The notes below the pieces were generated by a model. That model was not told the DNA's origin and did no database searches. It saw only the letters and a list, made by a program, of their open reading frames with translations. A stretch of DNA of 64,000 nt. Origin: Natronocella acetinitrilica. GTDB lineage: Bacteria; Pseudomonadota; Gammaproteobacteria; Nitrococcales; Aquisalimonadaceae. Position numbers and translations under genes: made by a program. The stretch is taken from the NCBI RefSeq assembly GCF_024170285.1, contig NZ_JALJXV010000011.1, positions 103,268 to 167,267 of the forward strand, in the 5' to 3' direction. Below, one piece after another: positions 1 through 9,795 of this stretch. Numbering within the stretch: position 1 is the stretch's first letter; every line of letters begins with the position of its first letter.

Positions 1-5
1 CTCAT
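1..5 (-). CDS. Start of a divergent gene, cut by the window edge
   Basis: On the minus strand an ATG at position 5 follows a strong Shine-Dalgarno sequence, GAGGAGG, five to six bases upstream. Only two codons lie in the window, so the product cannot be named. It would be transcribed away from the aldo/keto reductase, with about 190 bases between them for both promoters. The call rests only on the ribosome binding site. Confidence 0.4.
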
Positions 6-191
6 GACGACCTCCTCGATAGCGTGGTGTGTCCGGCGCGGCGGCGCGGACGTCATGCCATCAGATCCCATTATAGCTTCTGGCCCTTGCCGGAGAAGGC
101 GCCGGTCGGCACTGAGGCCACCGAGCGGCCAGGCCTCCACCCCGATTTTACCGACCTGTCCGGTAAGCCTGATAATGGACGAAAGGAGTGT

Positions 192-245
192 ATGTCGATG
201 CGTCGAAGATTCAGCCCCGAACAACTCCGCGCGAGGTCATCATGA
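192..245 (+). CDS. 17-codon upstream ORF coupled to the aldo/keto reductase
   Basis: A short frame, MSMRRRFSPEQLRARSS, begins with ATG four bases after AAAGGAG, the best ribosome binding site in this stretch. It ends with a TGA that overlaps the ATG of the next gene (ATGA). The arrangement suggests translational coupling: ribosomes ending here could restart on the reductase. The peptide is basic and resembles nothing I recognise. It could also be just the spacer in front of the real start. Confidence 0.35.
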   Translation: MSMRRRFSPEQLRARSS

Positions 246-1171
246 GTCTGCGGCTATCACGCAGAAAAGCGCTCCAGCTTCTGGGTGCCGGCATTGCAGG
301 CGCCTTGTTCCCACCGTCGCTGGCTTTGGCAGGCTCGAATGGCAGGCTCTACAAGCCCATTCCCGGCGGGCAGCGGCTGCCGGTGATCGGGCTTGGCACC
401 TGGCGCACGTTCAATGTGGGCGCCGATCAGCAGTTGTTGGGTGATCGCGCCGAGGTGGTCCGCGCGTTTTTTGAACACGGCGGCGGCATGGTGGATTCCT
501 CGCCCATGTACGGTTCGGCGCCCGACGTGATGGGCTTCGCGCTTGAGCGGCTGGGCCACCCCGGCTCGCTCTACTCGGCCGAAAAGGTGTGGAGCCCGGC
601 CGGGGGCTCGACACGGGAGCAGATTGCCGAGCTCGCCGACCGTTGGGGTGTGTCACGCTTCGATCTCATGCAGGTACACAACCTGGTGGACTGGCGCGAG
701 CACCTGGAGGTGCTGCAGCAAATGAAGGCGGACGGCGAACTGCGGCACATCGGCGTCACCACCTCCCACGGTCGCCGCCACAGTGCTTTTGAAGACATCA
801 TGCAAAACCACGACATCGACTTCGTGCAACTGACCTACAACATCACCCATCGGCAGGTGGAACACCGCCTGCTGCCGCTGGCCCGCGAGAAGGGCATCGC
901 CGTGATCGCCAATCGGCCCTACGACGGCGGCGGCCTGATCCGGAGACTCAAGCGGGGTCATGAAGTACCCGGTTGGGCGAAAGAGGAGTGTGGCTGCTCC
1001 ACCTGGGCCGGTTTCCTGCTCAAGTTCATCGTCAGCCATCCGGCAGTTACCTGCGCAATCCCGGCAACGACGAGCGTCGAGCATCTTGAGGAAAACATGC
1101 GGGCAGGTCTCGAGCCCATGCCCGGCGAAGGTGCGCGCCGGCGCATGATCGAACACATTGAGTCGCTTTGA
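242..1171 (+). CDS. Tat-exported aldo/keto reductase
   Basis: The 309-residue protein starts at the ATG after GAGGT. Upstream in-frame codons are less likely because the N-terminus from this ATG is a typical Tat signal: SRRKALQLLG, a hydrophobic stretch, then LALAG. The mature part is an aldo/keto reductase barrel. The usual tetrad is visible as Asp and Tyr in VDSSPMYG, Lys in SAEKV and His in MQVHN. Late in the chain there is an IPATTSVEHLEEN stretch typical of the cofactor-binding end. It would reduce or oxidise carbonyl compounds with NADP(H) in the periplasm, but the substrate is unknown. Tat export fits a protein folded with its cofactor. The gene after it starts at or just beyond its stop, so the two probably form an operon. 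Confidence 0.85.
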   Translation: MSLRLSRRKALQLLGAGIAGALFPPSLALAGSNGRLYKPIPGGQRLPVIGLGTWRTFNVGADQQLLGDRAEVVRAFFEHGGGMVDSSPMYGSAPDVMGFALERLGHPGSLYSAEKVWSPAGGSTREQIAELADRWGVSRFDLMQVHNLVDWREHLEVLQQMKADGELRHIGVTTSHGRRHSAFEDIMQNHDIDFVQLTYNITHRQVEHRLLPLAREKGIAVIANRPYDGGGLIRRLKRGHEVPGWAKEECGCSTWAGFLLKFIVSHPAVTCAIPATTSVEHLEENMRAGLEPMPGEGARRRMIEHIESL

Positions 1172-1178
1172 CGCCGTC

Positions 1179-1874
1179 ATGGGAGACTGGCTCAGCTACC
1201 GACTCGAGGACTTTATCCCCTTCACCGCCGAGGTCTACTTTCGCCTGATCGAGCGTATCAACGAGAGTTTCTGGCCCTTGCAGCTGCTGATGGTCTTCCT
1301 CGGCCTGGTCGCGGTACTCCTCGCCTGGCGCGGATGGCGGCGGTTCGGTCTGGCACTGGTTGCCGGGGCATGGCTGGTCAGCGGCTTTGTCTTCCACCTC
1401 CAGTATTACGCGGAAATCAATGTCCTTGCCGGTAACCTTGCGGTTCTATTCTTTGTCCAGGCGGTGCTGATGCTGACCGTCGCCTCCTTCGGCGCTGGGG
1501 GACCGTCAGCGCGGCGAAGTGGTGGCCTTCGAACCGTCGTCGGTGTCGCCATCGCCGCCTTCGGAAGCGCCGCCTACCCGCTGCTGGCACCGCTCACAGG
1601 CAACGGCTGGAGGCAGGCCGAAGTCTTTGCCCTGCATCCGGACCCAACGGCCATCGTCACCCTGGGTTTCCTGCTCATCGCCTTGCGCGGCTCCGCCAGC
1701 TGGCTGGTGTACCCGATCCCGCTACTGTGGTGCCTGATCACCACGCTCACCCTGATACCACTTCAGGTCGGTTGGGCCCTGCTTCCCTTGGGAATTGCCA
1801 CCATCACGGTGCTGGGCCTGGCTGCCGCGGCATTCGAGGATCGCTTTCGTACGCGCAACTGCCGTGCCAGCTAA
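1179..1874 (+). CDS. DUF6064 family membrane protein
   Basis: The protein has 231 residues from the ATG at 1179. A TTG 21 bases upstream, overlapping the reductase, is an alternative start. It opens with a polar segment (LEDFIPFTAEVYF) followed by about seven hydrophobic helices spread to the C-terminus. The opening pattern of PFTAEVYF followed by a NESFWPLQLLM helix is what I recall for DUF6064 integral membrane proteins, whose function is unknown. It follows the reductase by only a few bases on the same strand, so co-transcription is likely. No catalytic motif is visible. Confidence 0.7.
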   Translation: MGDWLSYRLEDFIPFTAEVYFRLIERINESFWPLQLLMVFLGLVAVLLAWRGWRRFGLALVAGAWLVSGFVFHLQYYAEINVLAGNLAVLFFVQAVLMLTVASFGAGGPSARRSGGLRTVVGVAIAAFGSAAYPLLAPLTGNGWRQAEVFALHPDPTAIVTLGFLLIALRGSASWLVYPIPLLWCLITTLTLIPLQVGWALLPLGIATITVLGLAAAAFEDRFRTRNCRAS

Positions 1875-1941
1875 CCGGCGGTGTTCGTGGGCGACATGCA
1901 CTGGTTGCGGAACTCCCTCAGTCCGTGTGCTAGTCAGGGTT

Positions 1942-2182
1942 CTAGAAAAGATGGCGCTGCACGAGCCCTGCGACGGTTTCCGCCTGTTCCTCATGGAGGC
2001 CCAGGGTGCCGGTGGGCAGGCACGAGAACGTGATGCTGGGCAGGGCTCCCGCCGGTGACGAACACGGCCGTGCCGAGGCGGGCGCCGCGCTCATCGAAGG
2101 GGGTCGTGATGCGTTGACCGCCGAAATGCCAGCTGAATTGCCGTGTGATGGCCATCCGCCGCCCTGCTGCCGGTGTACTCAT
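1942..2182 (-). pseudogene. Possible remnant of an alpha/beta hydrolase gene
   Basis: This fills most of a gap of about 310 bases. An ATG sits directly after the TGA of the broken channel gene. From it the frame reads MSTPAAGRR, then an N-terminus (RQFSWHFGGQRITTPFDE) like those of small alpha/beta hydrolases. After about 45 codons a one-base shift gives GALPSITFSCLPTGTLGLHEE and a natural-looking end at a TAG (1942-1944). TGTLGLHEEQAE resembles the C-terminal end of such hydrolases, so the middle may have been deleted and the frame lost. This is a pattern-based reading of a short stretch. The remaining bases of the gap show nothing else. Confidence 0.3.
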
Positions 2183-2183
2183 G

Positions 2184-4682
2184 TCAGCGGGTTGTCGCCG
2201 AACCCGCCGGGGGGTAATCCAGCCCGTCTGCCATGGCACCGCGGGTATCGTGGTCGAAGTCCGGAAACGGCAGTTGGTTGTTCTTGCGAAGTTGATCGAT
2301 GATCCCCTCGACACGTTCCCTGCGTTCCTCGTCGATGCCCCCGTCGCGAGCGACGTAGTTCACCGTTGACGGGAAGGCGAAGCCGGTGCCCGATTCATCG
2401 ACGATGTCGATGAGGCGGAGGAAGATATCTTCCTGCACACCGAGATACTTGCTCCAGTCCGTGGTTCTCACATAGGCGAAGATCGCGATGTGCAGCGAGT
2501 GCGCACCGAACCCGGCGAAGCGCGCCCGGGCCGAATCGCCCTCGACCATGGGATGTTGCAGCAATAGCTTGCGGATTTCCGTCAGCACCCAGCGGACCTG
2601 ATCGGGCGTGGTTTCGTAACGCAGTTCCACCTCGGTATTGATCAGGATGCTGTCCCGACGCGAGTAGTTCTCGATATGCATGGCGGCGAACTCGGCGTTG
2701 GGAATGGTGACAATCGTCCGGTCGAGGGAACGGATTCTGACCGAGCGCAGGCCAATGGTCTCGACCACTCCGATATTTTCGCCGAACCGGCAGAAATCGC
2801 CCGCTTTCACGGGTTTGTCGGCGAACAGAGTGATTCCGCCGATGAAGTTCTCGACCGTGGAACGCGCCGCCAGCGCGACCGCCAGGCCGCCGATACCCAG
2901 ACCGGCCAGTACCCCCTGGTAGGGTAGCGAGAGCACTTCCGCCAGGAACAGGATCGTTCCGATGATGACCACGAGTTTGGCGAGCGAAGTCAGCAGGGAG
3001 TGCAGGATCTCGTCGCGATACTGGGAAATTTTCGGGTCGACGGCGAAGAAGTGGCTGATCCGGTCGACCAGATGCTAGGCCAGCCATCCACCGGCGATCG
3101 AAAGCACGACGCCGAGAGCAATGCGAAGCGGGATGTCGACGTTCTGCGGAAGACCAAGCCAGCCGACGAGCAGCAGGCCGCTCCACGCGACGAGGACCAG
3201 CAGCAGCGGCAGGGAGAAGCGCACCACCACGTTGGTATTGTCGTCATGTCGACCATCGTTTCGACCAAGCCGCAACATGCGGACGGTCAGCCAGCTCAGC
3301 AGCCAGCTCACCGGAATACTGACCAGCAGCCACGCTGTCAGCGTCAACCATTGCCACACCTCGACGCCGCCCACCTCGTTCAGGAGGTCCCGGTTGACCG
3401 CGCGAATCTGGCTGCGAAGCTCGAAAAACGGTGACGATGCCTCGGTGATGGCCAGTTCGTCACGCGGCATGTCCTCGAGTGCGATGAACAGATCACGGGC
3501 GGAATCAACAGTCTCGGCGCTGAACTGCCAGATCCAGGTCTCGTTTTCACCGTCCTCCGATACGTCCACCAGCACTGGCACGATTTCCACGCTCCCCGCC
3601 GGATGCTGGAAGTGGAGGTAGGGAGACTGCTGCTTGGGGTTGTCAGGAATCTCCTGGGGCAGGACCAGTCCGATTCGGTCCATCACCTCCTTGAGGTATT
3701 CGCCGCGCAGCGCAGCTTCGTCGGACCTGATGGCAGAGGGAATCTGCGACATATCCATTGTCTTGACGAACAGATCTGTCGGATCGGTTCGCCACAGTTC
3801 CCATTGCTCCTGGAAGGTTCGCATCGTATCGCGTGGCGACTTCAGCAGGTGATGCTCGCGGGCGTGCGGCATTTCGCCGTCGAACAATCGAAGCATGGAG
3901 ACCAGCGCCCGATCCATCTCTTCCTGCGATGGCACGACCAGAAGCCAGCGATCGGATCCGTCCGGTGCCTCCTCGCGAACGAAGCTCAGGTCGATCTGGG
4001 CTCGCGTACCGGCCTGCGACAGGGTCGCGACGTACTCCGTGGTCTCTGGGTCCGACGGGACCAATCGGCGCACCCGCACGGTGGTCCGATCGAGCACGTT
4101 GAAAAGCTCCATCGCGAGTCCGATCCGCGCCGCGGGGGGGAGGTCTTCCGGGTATCTGTCGTAGTCGAGCAGCGGCAGCACCGGTCCGAACCGGTCGGTA
4201 CGGCCATCGCGTGCATCGTTGCCGGCCCGCAGAAAGGCAAACAGCGTGTCGCCGGGAGTCGAGGCGGCAGGGATGGTCTCCACCTGCCGGATCTCGTCGG
4301 CATCCTTGCGCCGTGCAGTCCACCATTCACCGGTACCAAATCGGCCCATGAAGGTTTCGCCGTCGGGTGACAGCGAGAAGACGAACTCACCCGTACCGCC
4401 GGGGTCGCTCCAGGTGCCCCTGAGAGTGCGTCCGTCCACCTGGCCGCTAATCTCTCCCTCCAGGACCGGGTAGGTGCCCTCGACGCGCCCGTCGCCCGAC
4501 TGTTCCAGAAACAGCACAGCGCCGCCATCGCGCCAGCGACTGTCTCAGGCCCCGGTCCAATCGGTGACCTCGTCGGAGAAGGCAGCGACCGGCAGCAAGC
4601 CGAAACCGATCAGCAGAATCAGGAAAGGAAGAGCAGCCCGGTGGAGTGAGGCGCGGCAGTCATGGAGTAACCCCTGTGCCAT
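2184..4682 (-). pseudogene. MscS-family mechanosensitive channel gene with two in-frame stop codons
   Basis: One reading frame of 833 codons runs through the region but is cut by TGA at 4545-4547 (codon 46) and TAG at 3075-3077 (codon 536). Both flanks of each stop encode sensible protein: DEVTDWTGA before and DSRWRDGGAVLFLEQ after the first; LSIAGGWLA before and HLVDRISHFFAVDP after the second. Order of parts: signal-like hydrophobic N-terminus; a beta-rich domain (GTYPVLEGEISGQVDG, FMGRFGTGEWW); a soluble region; membrane helices; the MscS pore helix (VLAGLGIGGLAVALAA) and the beta domain with FADKPVKAGDF. It should be an inner-membrane tension-gated channel. Tryptophan is a plausible original residue at the first stop (TGG to TGA). 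A GTG at 2972 could restart the last 262 residues, but no ribosome binding site is seen there. The start is chosen at an ATG (4682); an ATG at 4787 is possible. Confidence 0.8.
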
Positions 4683-4790
4683 TGATCCCATCCCATAGGT
4701 TTTTGCGGCGACTGGAACAACATAACGTATAGGGATCACCGGTAAAAGTGCCGGTTTCGAAGGAGCGGCACGAGCCGGGAGGGGCATTGC

Positions 4791-5005
4791 TCATTCGAGT
4801 TCCTGTCGTGCCTGCCGGAACCAGGCGATGATTGTCCGCAGATGCTCGTCACCGTAGAGGCGACGGAAACGCTGAGTTTCCTCGTGTTCGGAGTTCTGCC
4901 AAACGGTCAGCCGTTCCTCGACGAACGCAACTGTGAGCGGAATGCCGCAGTCCTCGGTTATGCAATGCCGCCAGGCCTCATAGCTGTCCGGGATTGGGTC
5001 GGTAT

Positions 5006-5009
<4 letters not shown>
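4791..5009 (-). CDS. Small conserved protein linked to a COG0523 GTPase
   Basis: A 72-residue soluble protein, acidic and rich in Trp and aromatic residues ([19 protein letters not shown], then [19 protein letters not shown]). Its ATG overlaps the TGA of the GTPase upstream (ATGA), so translation of the two is coupled. As far as I recall, short proteins of this type accompany COG0523 GTPases in proteobacteria, but no function is established. Two cysteines (CITEDC) and several acidic residues could take part in metal handling, which is speculation. It ends about 110 bases before the start of the broken channel gene. Confidence 0.75.
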
Positions 5010-6241
<1,232 letters not shown>

Positions 6242-6263
6242 CACGCAATCTCCTCCAAAAAAC

Positions 6264-6281
6264 GAAACAGTATAACATTCC
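6264..6281. promoter_or_regulatory. Zur-like operator upstream of the COG0523 GTPase
   Basis: GAAACAGTATAACATTCC agrees at 14 of 18 positions with a palindromic GAAATGTTATAACATTTC-type Zur site as I recall it. It shares the nine bases TATAACATT with the stronger palindrome before the methyltransferase operon at 13661-13688. It lies just upstream of the GTPase ribosome binding site, where a repressor would block transcription. The left half is degenerate, so this is a candidate only. Confidence 0.45.
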
Positions 6282-6298
6282 CGAGCTGAGCTCAAATA

Positions 6299-6327
6299 TT
6301 GCGAACGATTCTCATTTGTGTTTACAT
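6299..6327 (+). promoter_or_regulatory. Promoter with an embedded Fur-like box
   Basis: A -35 TTGCGA and a -10 TTACAT are separated by 17 bases. The spacer and -35 form GCGAACGATTCTCATTTGT, which matches the 19-base Fur consensus at 11 positions and contains the frequent core GATTCTCATTT. The promoter points towards the small membrane protein gene at 6371, so iron repression of that gene is the simplest reading. Confidence 0.45.
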
Positions 6328-6370
6328 CATGGCCAGGTTCTTTCGTCATTCAAACCATGGAGGGCTAAGC

Positions 6371-6568
6371 ATGAAAGGCCGAGGGCCCGTGAATCTGGTC
6401 TGGTGGATCCTGGTGTCCGGCATCGTGCTCGCCGTGGCGCTGGACAACTCTCTGTACTGGGACGAAGAACTGCTTCGGGAGCGGGAGTCGCGGATCGTTG
6501 TGGCGGCCGCGGGGCCATTGCCGACGGTGACCGTCACCTTCCCTGATCAGCCATGGAGAGACCACTGA
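6371..6568 (+). CDS. Small single-span membrane protein, unknown function
   Basis: A 65-residue protein starting at an ATG nine bases after GGAGGG. Residues 6-25 form one hydrophobic helix (VNLVWWILVSGIVLAVAL), followed by an acidic and basic patch (YWDEELLRERESR) and a Pro/Thr-rich end. I do not recognise a family. It is the first gene behind the Fur-like promoter, and the next gene starts three bases after its stop, so the pair is an operon. Divergence from the COG0523 gene suggests a role in metal stress, but the sequence does not show what it does. Confidence 0.6.
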   Translation: MKGRGPVNLVWWILVSGIVLAVALDNSLYWDEELLRERESRIVVAAAGPLPTVTVTFPDQPWRDH

Positions 6569-6570
6569 CA

Positions 6571-6867
6571 ATGAACACGGTGAAATTGCCTGACGGGCAG
6601 GCCACGGATCTCATCCGCCGCGGTAATCTCGAGGGCGACTGGTCGCCGTTTCTCACCGCCCTGCGTTGCCAGCACCCCATGCCCCTGCTGCGGTTCTTGC
6701 TGGCGAGGGGCATCGGGCCTAGCACTCGGCTCCTGAGCCGGGGAGTTGCGGCGAATGCGCTGCCATTGGGCGTCGCTGAACTGCTGGTGCGACACGGCTG
6801 GCCTCTGCCGCCCACGGCCGATCCTTGCCCTTGCGTCCCCAGCATGGCATCGCCTCGACTGCATTAG
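6571..6867 (+). CDS. Small soluble protein, unknown function
   Basis: The 98-residue product starts at the ATG two bases beyond the stop of the membrane protein gene, preceded by GGAGAG. It is rich in Leu, Arg and Pro, with predicted helices (PMPLLRFLLARGIG, GVAELLVRHGWPL) and a short cysteine pair near the end (DPCPC). No domain is recognised. Codon use fits its neighbours. The last dozen residues look less structured. It is probably co-transcribed with the membrane protein under the same Fur-like promoter. Confidence 0.5.
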   Translation: MNTVKLPDGQATDLIRRGNLEGDWSPFLTALRCQHPMPLLRFLLARGIGPSTRLLSRGVAANALPLGVAELLVRHGWPLPPTADPCPCVPSMASPRLH

Positions 6868-6926
6868 CGCCATGCCGGATTTTCGATTTGTTATACTATT
6901 GCATTTGCAGATTCCGGAGATCCGTT

Positions 6927-7100
6927 GTGGCGAAGCGTATCGACAGCCCCTGCGTCAGTGTCTGCCAGTTCAAGGGCGATGTCTGTGTGGGTTGCGGGCG
7001 CAACAAGGTGGAGATCAAGGCATGGCACGGCATGAAGCGGAAGGAGAAAATCCTTGTCGGCAAGCGTGCGGCGCAACGCCTTAAGAAGGTTGCACGATAG
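6927..7100 (+). CDS. DUF1289 family protein
   Basis: A 57-residue protein from a GTG start preceded by CCGGAGA. Its four cysteines stand in the family pattern SPCVSVCQF and VCVGCGRN, followed by a Trp (EIKAWHGM) and a basic tail. The pattern implies that it binds a metal or forms a small cysteine-rich fold. DUF1289 proteins are widespread in proteobacteria and have no agreed function. The start is fixed because codons upstream are out of family register. Confidence 0.85.
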   Translation: MAKRIDSPCVSVCQFKGDVCVGCGRNKVEIKAWHGMKRKEKILVGKRAAQRLKKVAR

Positions 7101-7230
7101 TATTGCCCTTGCTTCCACTCCACGAATGGGCCTGCACTGACTGGATTTGCTAAGTCCCCAAACCTGGTATCCATCGGCTGAACTCCATGACAGTCTATTG
7201 AGTGATCACGCTTGGCGAGCAGGTTGACCC

Positions 7231-7980
7231 ATGTCGAAACGAGGCAGTTTCTCCGCAACCCTTGCCTGGACCGGTCTCGCCCTGATGATGCTCGGGCTTC
7301 TCCCGGTTGTTGGCGTGGGTCCCGCCTACCGCACTGGGGTGCTGCCCTTGGGAGTGGCTTTCGATGGCCTCCGTTACGGCACCCATGCGGCCCTTACCGC
7401 GACGGCCCTGGGGCTGGCGGGCCTGATTGGGGTGCTGCGCCATGGCCGTGTCGCCGCCACTGCCGCTGCCGTCGTGGCGGTGGCCGGCGGCCTGTCCACG
7501 AGCGCCCTGCCGATCCTGCACTGGCAACAGGCGCAGGATGCGCCGCCCATCCACGACATCACCACCGACACCAATGATCCACCGCCGTTCGAGGCGCTGG
7601 CCAGCGCCCGGGAGCAGGCTCCGAATGCGGTGGACTACCCCGGAGAGGAGACTGCCCGACAGCAGCGGGAGGCCTATCCGGAGATCGAGCCGCTCATTCG
7701 CTCCGAGGAGCCGGCGGTGGTGATGGAGGCAGTGGAGACCGTGGCGCTGGCCCGCGGCTGGCACGTGGCGTACGTCGGTGACACTCGCCTGGAGGCGACT
7801 GCCACCACCACCTGGTTCGGCTTCGAGGACGATGTGGTTGTCCGGTTGCGGGAGGAGAACGGAGGCACGCGGGTGGATGTGCGCTCGGCATCCCGGCTGG
7901 GAGTGGGCGACGCCGGCGCCAACGCGGCGCGCATCAGCGCCTACCTCGACACCCTGGAGCGCGAACTAGAGGGGCCGTGA
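7231..7980 (+). CDS. DUF1499 family membrane-anchored protein
   Basis: The 249-residue protein has three hydrophobic helices in the first 100 residues (LAWTGLALMMLGLLPVVGV; LTATALGLAGLIGVL; a Val/Ala-rich third). A soluble C-terminal DUF1499 domain follows with NDPPPFEAL, YPEIEPL, ARGWHVAY, DTRLEATATTTWFGFEDDVVVR and VDVRSASRLGVGDAGANAARI, all typical blocks of the family. The domain probably sits on the outer face of the inner membrane. Function is unknown. It stands alone between DUF1289 and the convergent ABC operon. Confidence 0.88.
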   Translation: MSKRGSFSATLAWTGLALMMLGLLPVVGVGPAYRTGVLPLGVAFDGLRYGTHAALTATALGLAGLIGVLRHGRVAATAAAVVAVAGGLSTSALPILHWQQAQDAPPIHDITTDTNDPPPFEALASAREQAPNAVDYPGEETARQQREAYPEIEPLIRSEEPAVVMEAVETVALARGWHVAYVGDTRLEATATTTWFGFEDDVVVRLREENGGTRVDVRSASRLGVGDAGANAARISAYLDTLERELEGP

Positions 7981-8023
7981 CGACGATGCCGGCAAAATGA
8001 CGCTTTCCGTGCCGCACAGTCCC

Positions 8024-8800
8024 TCACTCGGCCATCAGTAGCGTCTGCTCCCCCATGGGCAGACGCTGGAAGCGGACCTGGAAGGTGCGGTCCACCTCGG
8101 GGGATGCCAGCACCGCAGCGGTTGGTCCTTCAAGTACCGTGCGGCCGTCGCGGAACAGCACCACGCGGTCGACGAAGCGGGCCGCCAGGTTGAGGTCGTG
8201 CAGCACCAACACCAGCGCCATGTCGCTGGCCAGTTCCCGGAGACGGCGCATCAGCGCCAGTTGGTGGCAGACATCCAGGCTGGCGGTGGGCTCGTCGGCG
8301 AGCAGGATGGCGGGCCGCGCCGCCGCCGCCGAGGCGAACAGCACGCGCGCCTGCTCGCCCCCGGACAATGTGTCGAAGCGACGCCGTTGCAGTGCTTCCA
8401 GCTCGAACTCCTGTACCAGCCGCGCCACGTCCGTTGCCCCGGTGCTCGCGGTGGTGAAGGGCCAGCCTGCGAATCGTTGTCCCCGGCTCGCTCCCAGCGC
8501 CAGTAAATCGTCGACGCGGAAGTCCCAGTAGATGTCGGCCTGCTGCGGCAGATAGGCGATGCGGCGGGCTCGCTCCAGCGGCTGCCAGGCCGCCCAGTCG
8601 CGCCCGCAGAGCTGTATCGTGCCGCTCGCCGGTGACAGCACGCCGGCCAGCACTTTCAGGCAGGTGCTCTTGCCGGAGCCGTTGGGCCCGAGGATGCCCA
8701 GCACCTCGCCGGCGGCAATGTCGATATTGGCGCAGTCCAGCGGGCGGGCGCCGTTCACCGTCACGGAGAGGTTGCTGGCCTTGAGCAGAGGTGCGGTCAT
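8024..8800 (-). CDS. ABC transporter ATP-binding protein (FecE/BtuD type)
   Basis: The start is the ATG overlapping the stop of the permease gene (ATGA), giving 258 residues. The nucleotide-binding domain is complete: Walker A GPNGSGKST, Q-loop YLPQQADI, signature LSGGEQARV, Walker B ILLADEPTASLD and H-loop VLHDLNLA. It drives import through the FecCD-type permease next to it. The cargo could be a siderophore, corrinoid, haem or zinc-metallophore complex. It is the last gene of the five-gene operon that begins with a methyltransferase behind a Zur-like palindrome. Confidence 0.9.
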   Translation of the reverse strand: MTAPLLKASNLSVTVNGARPLDCANIDIAAGEVLGILGPNGSGKSTCLKVLAGVLSPASGTIQLCGRDWAAWQPLERARRIAYLPQQADIYWDFRVDDLLALGASRGQRFAGWPFTTASTGATDVARLVQEFELEALQRRRFDTLSGGEQARVLFASAAAARPAILLADEPTASLDVCHQLALMRRLRELASDMALVLVLHDLNLAARFVDRVVLFRDGRTVLEGPTAAVLASPEVDRTFQVRFQRLPMGEQTLLMAE

Positions 8801-9795
8801 CGGCGGGCCTCGCGAACCAGAATGTAAAGAAAAAACGGCGCCCCCAGCAGAACGGTGAGCAGCCCCAGGGGAATTTCCGCCGGTGGCAGCAGCGCCCGGG
8901 CCAGCCCGTCGAACACCATCAGCAGGCCGCCGGCGGCGAGGGCGGAGTAGAGAATCAGCCGCCGGTGGGACGGCCCCAGCCACCAGCGAATCACGTGGGG
9001 TACGACCAGGCCGACGAAGCCGATGAGCCCGCCCCAGACCACGGCGACGGCAGTGACCGCCGCCGCCACCAGCACCGCCCGGTGCATGAAGGCTTGCACC
9101 GAAAGCCCCATGTTGGCGGCGACGTCCGGCCCCAGGCCCAGCACGTCCAGGCCACGCGCCAGCAGCAGGCAGGCCAGCAGCCCCAGGCCGGTGAGCGGGG
9201 CCAGCAGTGCCAGCTCGCCCCAGTGCGGCGTCTGGATCGCGCCCAGGGTCCAGGCGAGGATGGCCTGCAGGCTCATGGTGTCATCGGACAGCACCAGCAT
9301 GAGCAGGCTGCGAATACTGGTGAGCATGGCGGCGATGGCGACGCCGGCGAGAATCAGGGCATGGGTCTGGCGTACGCCGGCGCTGCTGGCGATGAGCACC
9401 ACGATCCACGTTGCCCCCCAGGCGCCGACGAAGGCCAGTAGCGGCAAGCCGATGGCGGTGGGCAGCGCCAGTGGCGCGAGGATGGCGATGGCCGCACCCA
9501 CCGAGGCGCCGGAGGCGCTGCCAAGCAGGTAGGGCTCTGCCAGCGGGTTGCGGAACACGCCCTGGAACACGGCACCGGCCATGCCCAGGCAGGCACCGAC
9601 ACAGAAGGCGGCCAGTACCCGGGGCAGCCGCCAGTGCAGGATAATGTTGCCCAGGGTGGAGCCGCCGTCGGACACGGCAGCCCACAGTGCCGCCGGCGGC
9701 AGCAGTTCGGCGCCGAGCCAGACACCGCTCACGAAACAGGCGAGCAGCAGCAGGGCGACGCCCGGTACCGGATGACGTGCCAGCAATGCGTTCAT
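8797..9795 (-). CDS. ABC transporter permease, FecCD/BtuC family
   Basis: A 332-residue inner-membrane protein with about ten transmembrane helices. Family blocks visible are WRLPRVLAAFCVGACLGMAG, FRNPLAEPYLLGSASGAS, ILAWTLGAI and GFVGLVVPHVIRWWLGP. Two copies would form the channel for the receptor-delivered cargo. Its start overlaps the stop of the binding-protein gene and its stop overlaps the ATPase start, so the three are translated together. Length is normal for the family. Confidence 0.9.
   Translation of the reverse strand: MNALLARHPVPGVALLLLACFVSGVWLGAELLPPAALWAAVSDGGSTLGNIILHWRLPRVLAAFCVGACLGMAGAVFQGVFRNPLAEPYLLGSASGASVGAAIAILAPLALPTAIGLPLLAFVGAWGATWIVVLIASSAGVRQTHALILAGVAIAAMLTSIRSLLMLVLSDDTMSLQAILAWTLGAIQTPHWGELALLAPLTGLGLLACLLLARGLDVLGLGPDVAANMGLSVQAFMHRAVLVAAAVTAVAVVWGGLIGFVGLVVPHVIRWWLGPSHRRLILYSALAAGGLLMVFDGLARALLPPAEIPLGLLTVLLGAPFFLYILVREARR

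Noticed and set aside
4545..4547. TGA in the channel gene read as selenocysteine
   Set aside because: A second, different stop (TAG) breaks the same gene, MscS proteins are not known selenoproteins, and tryptophan fits the position.
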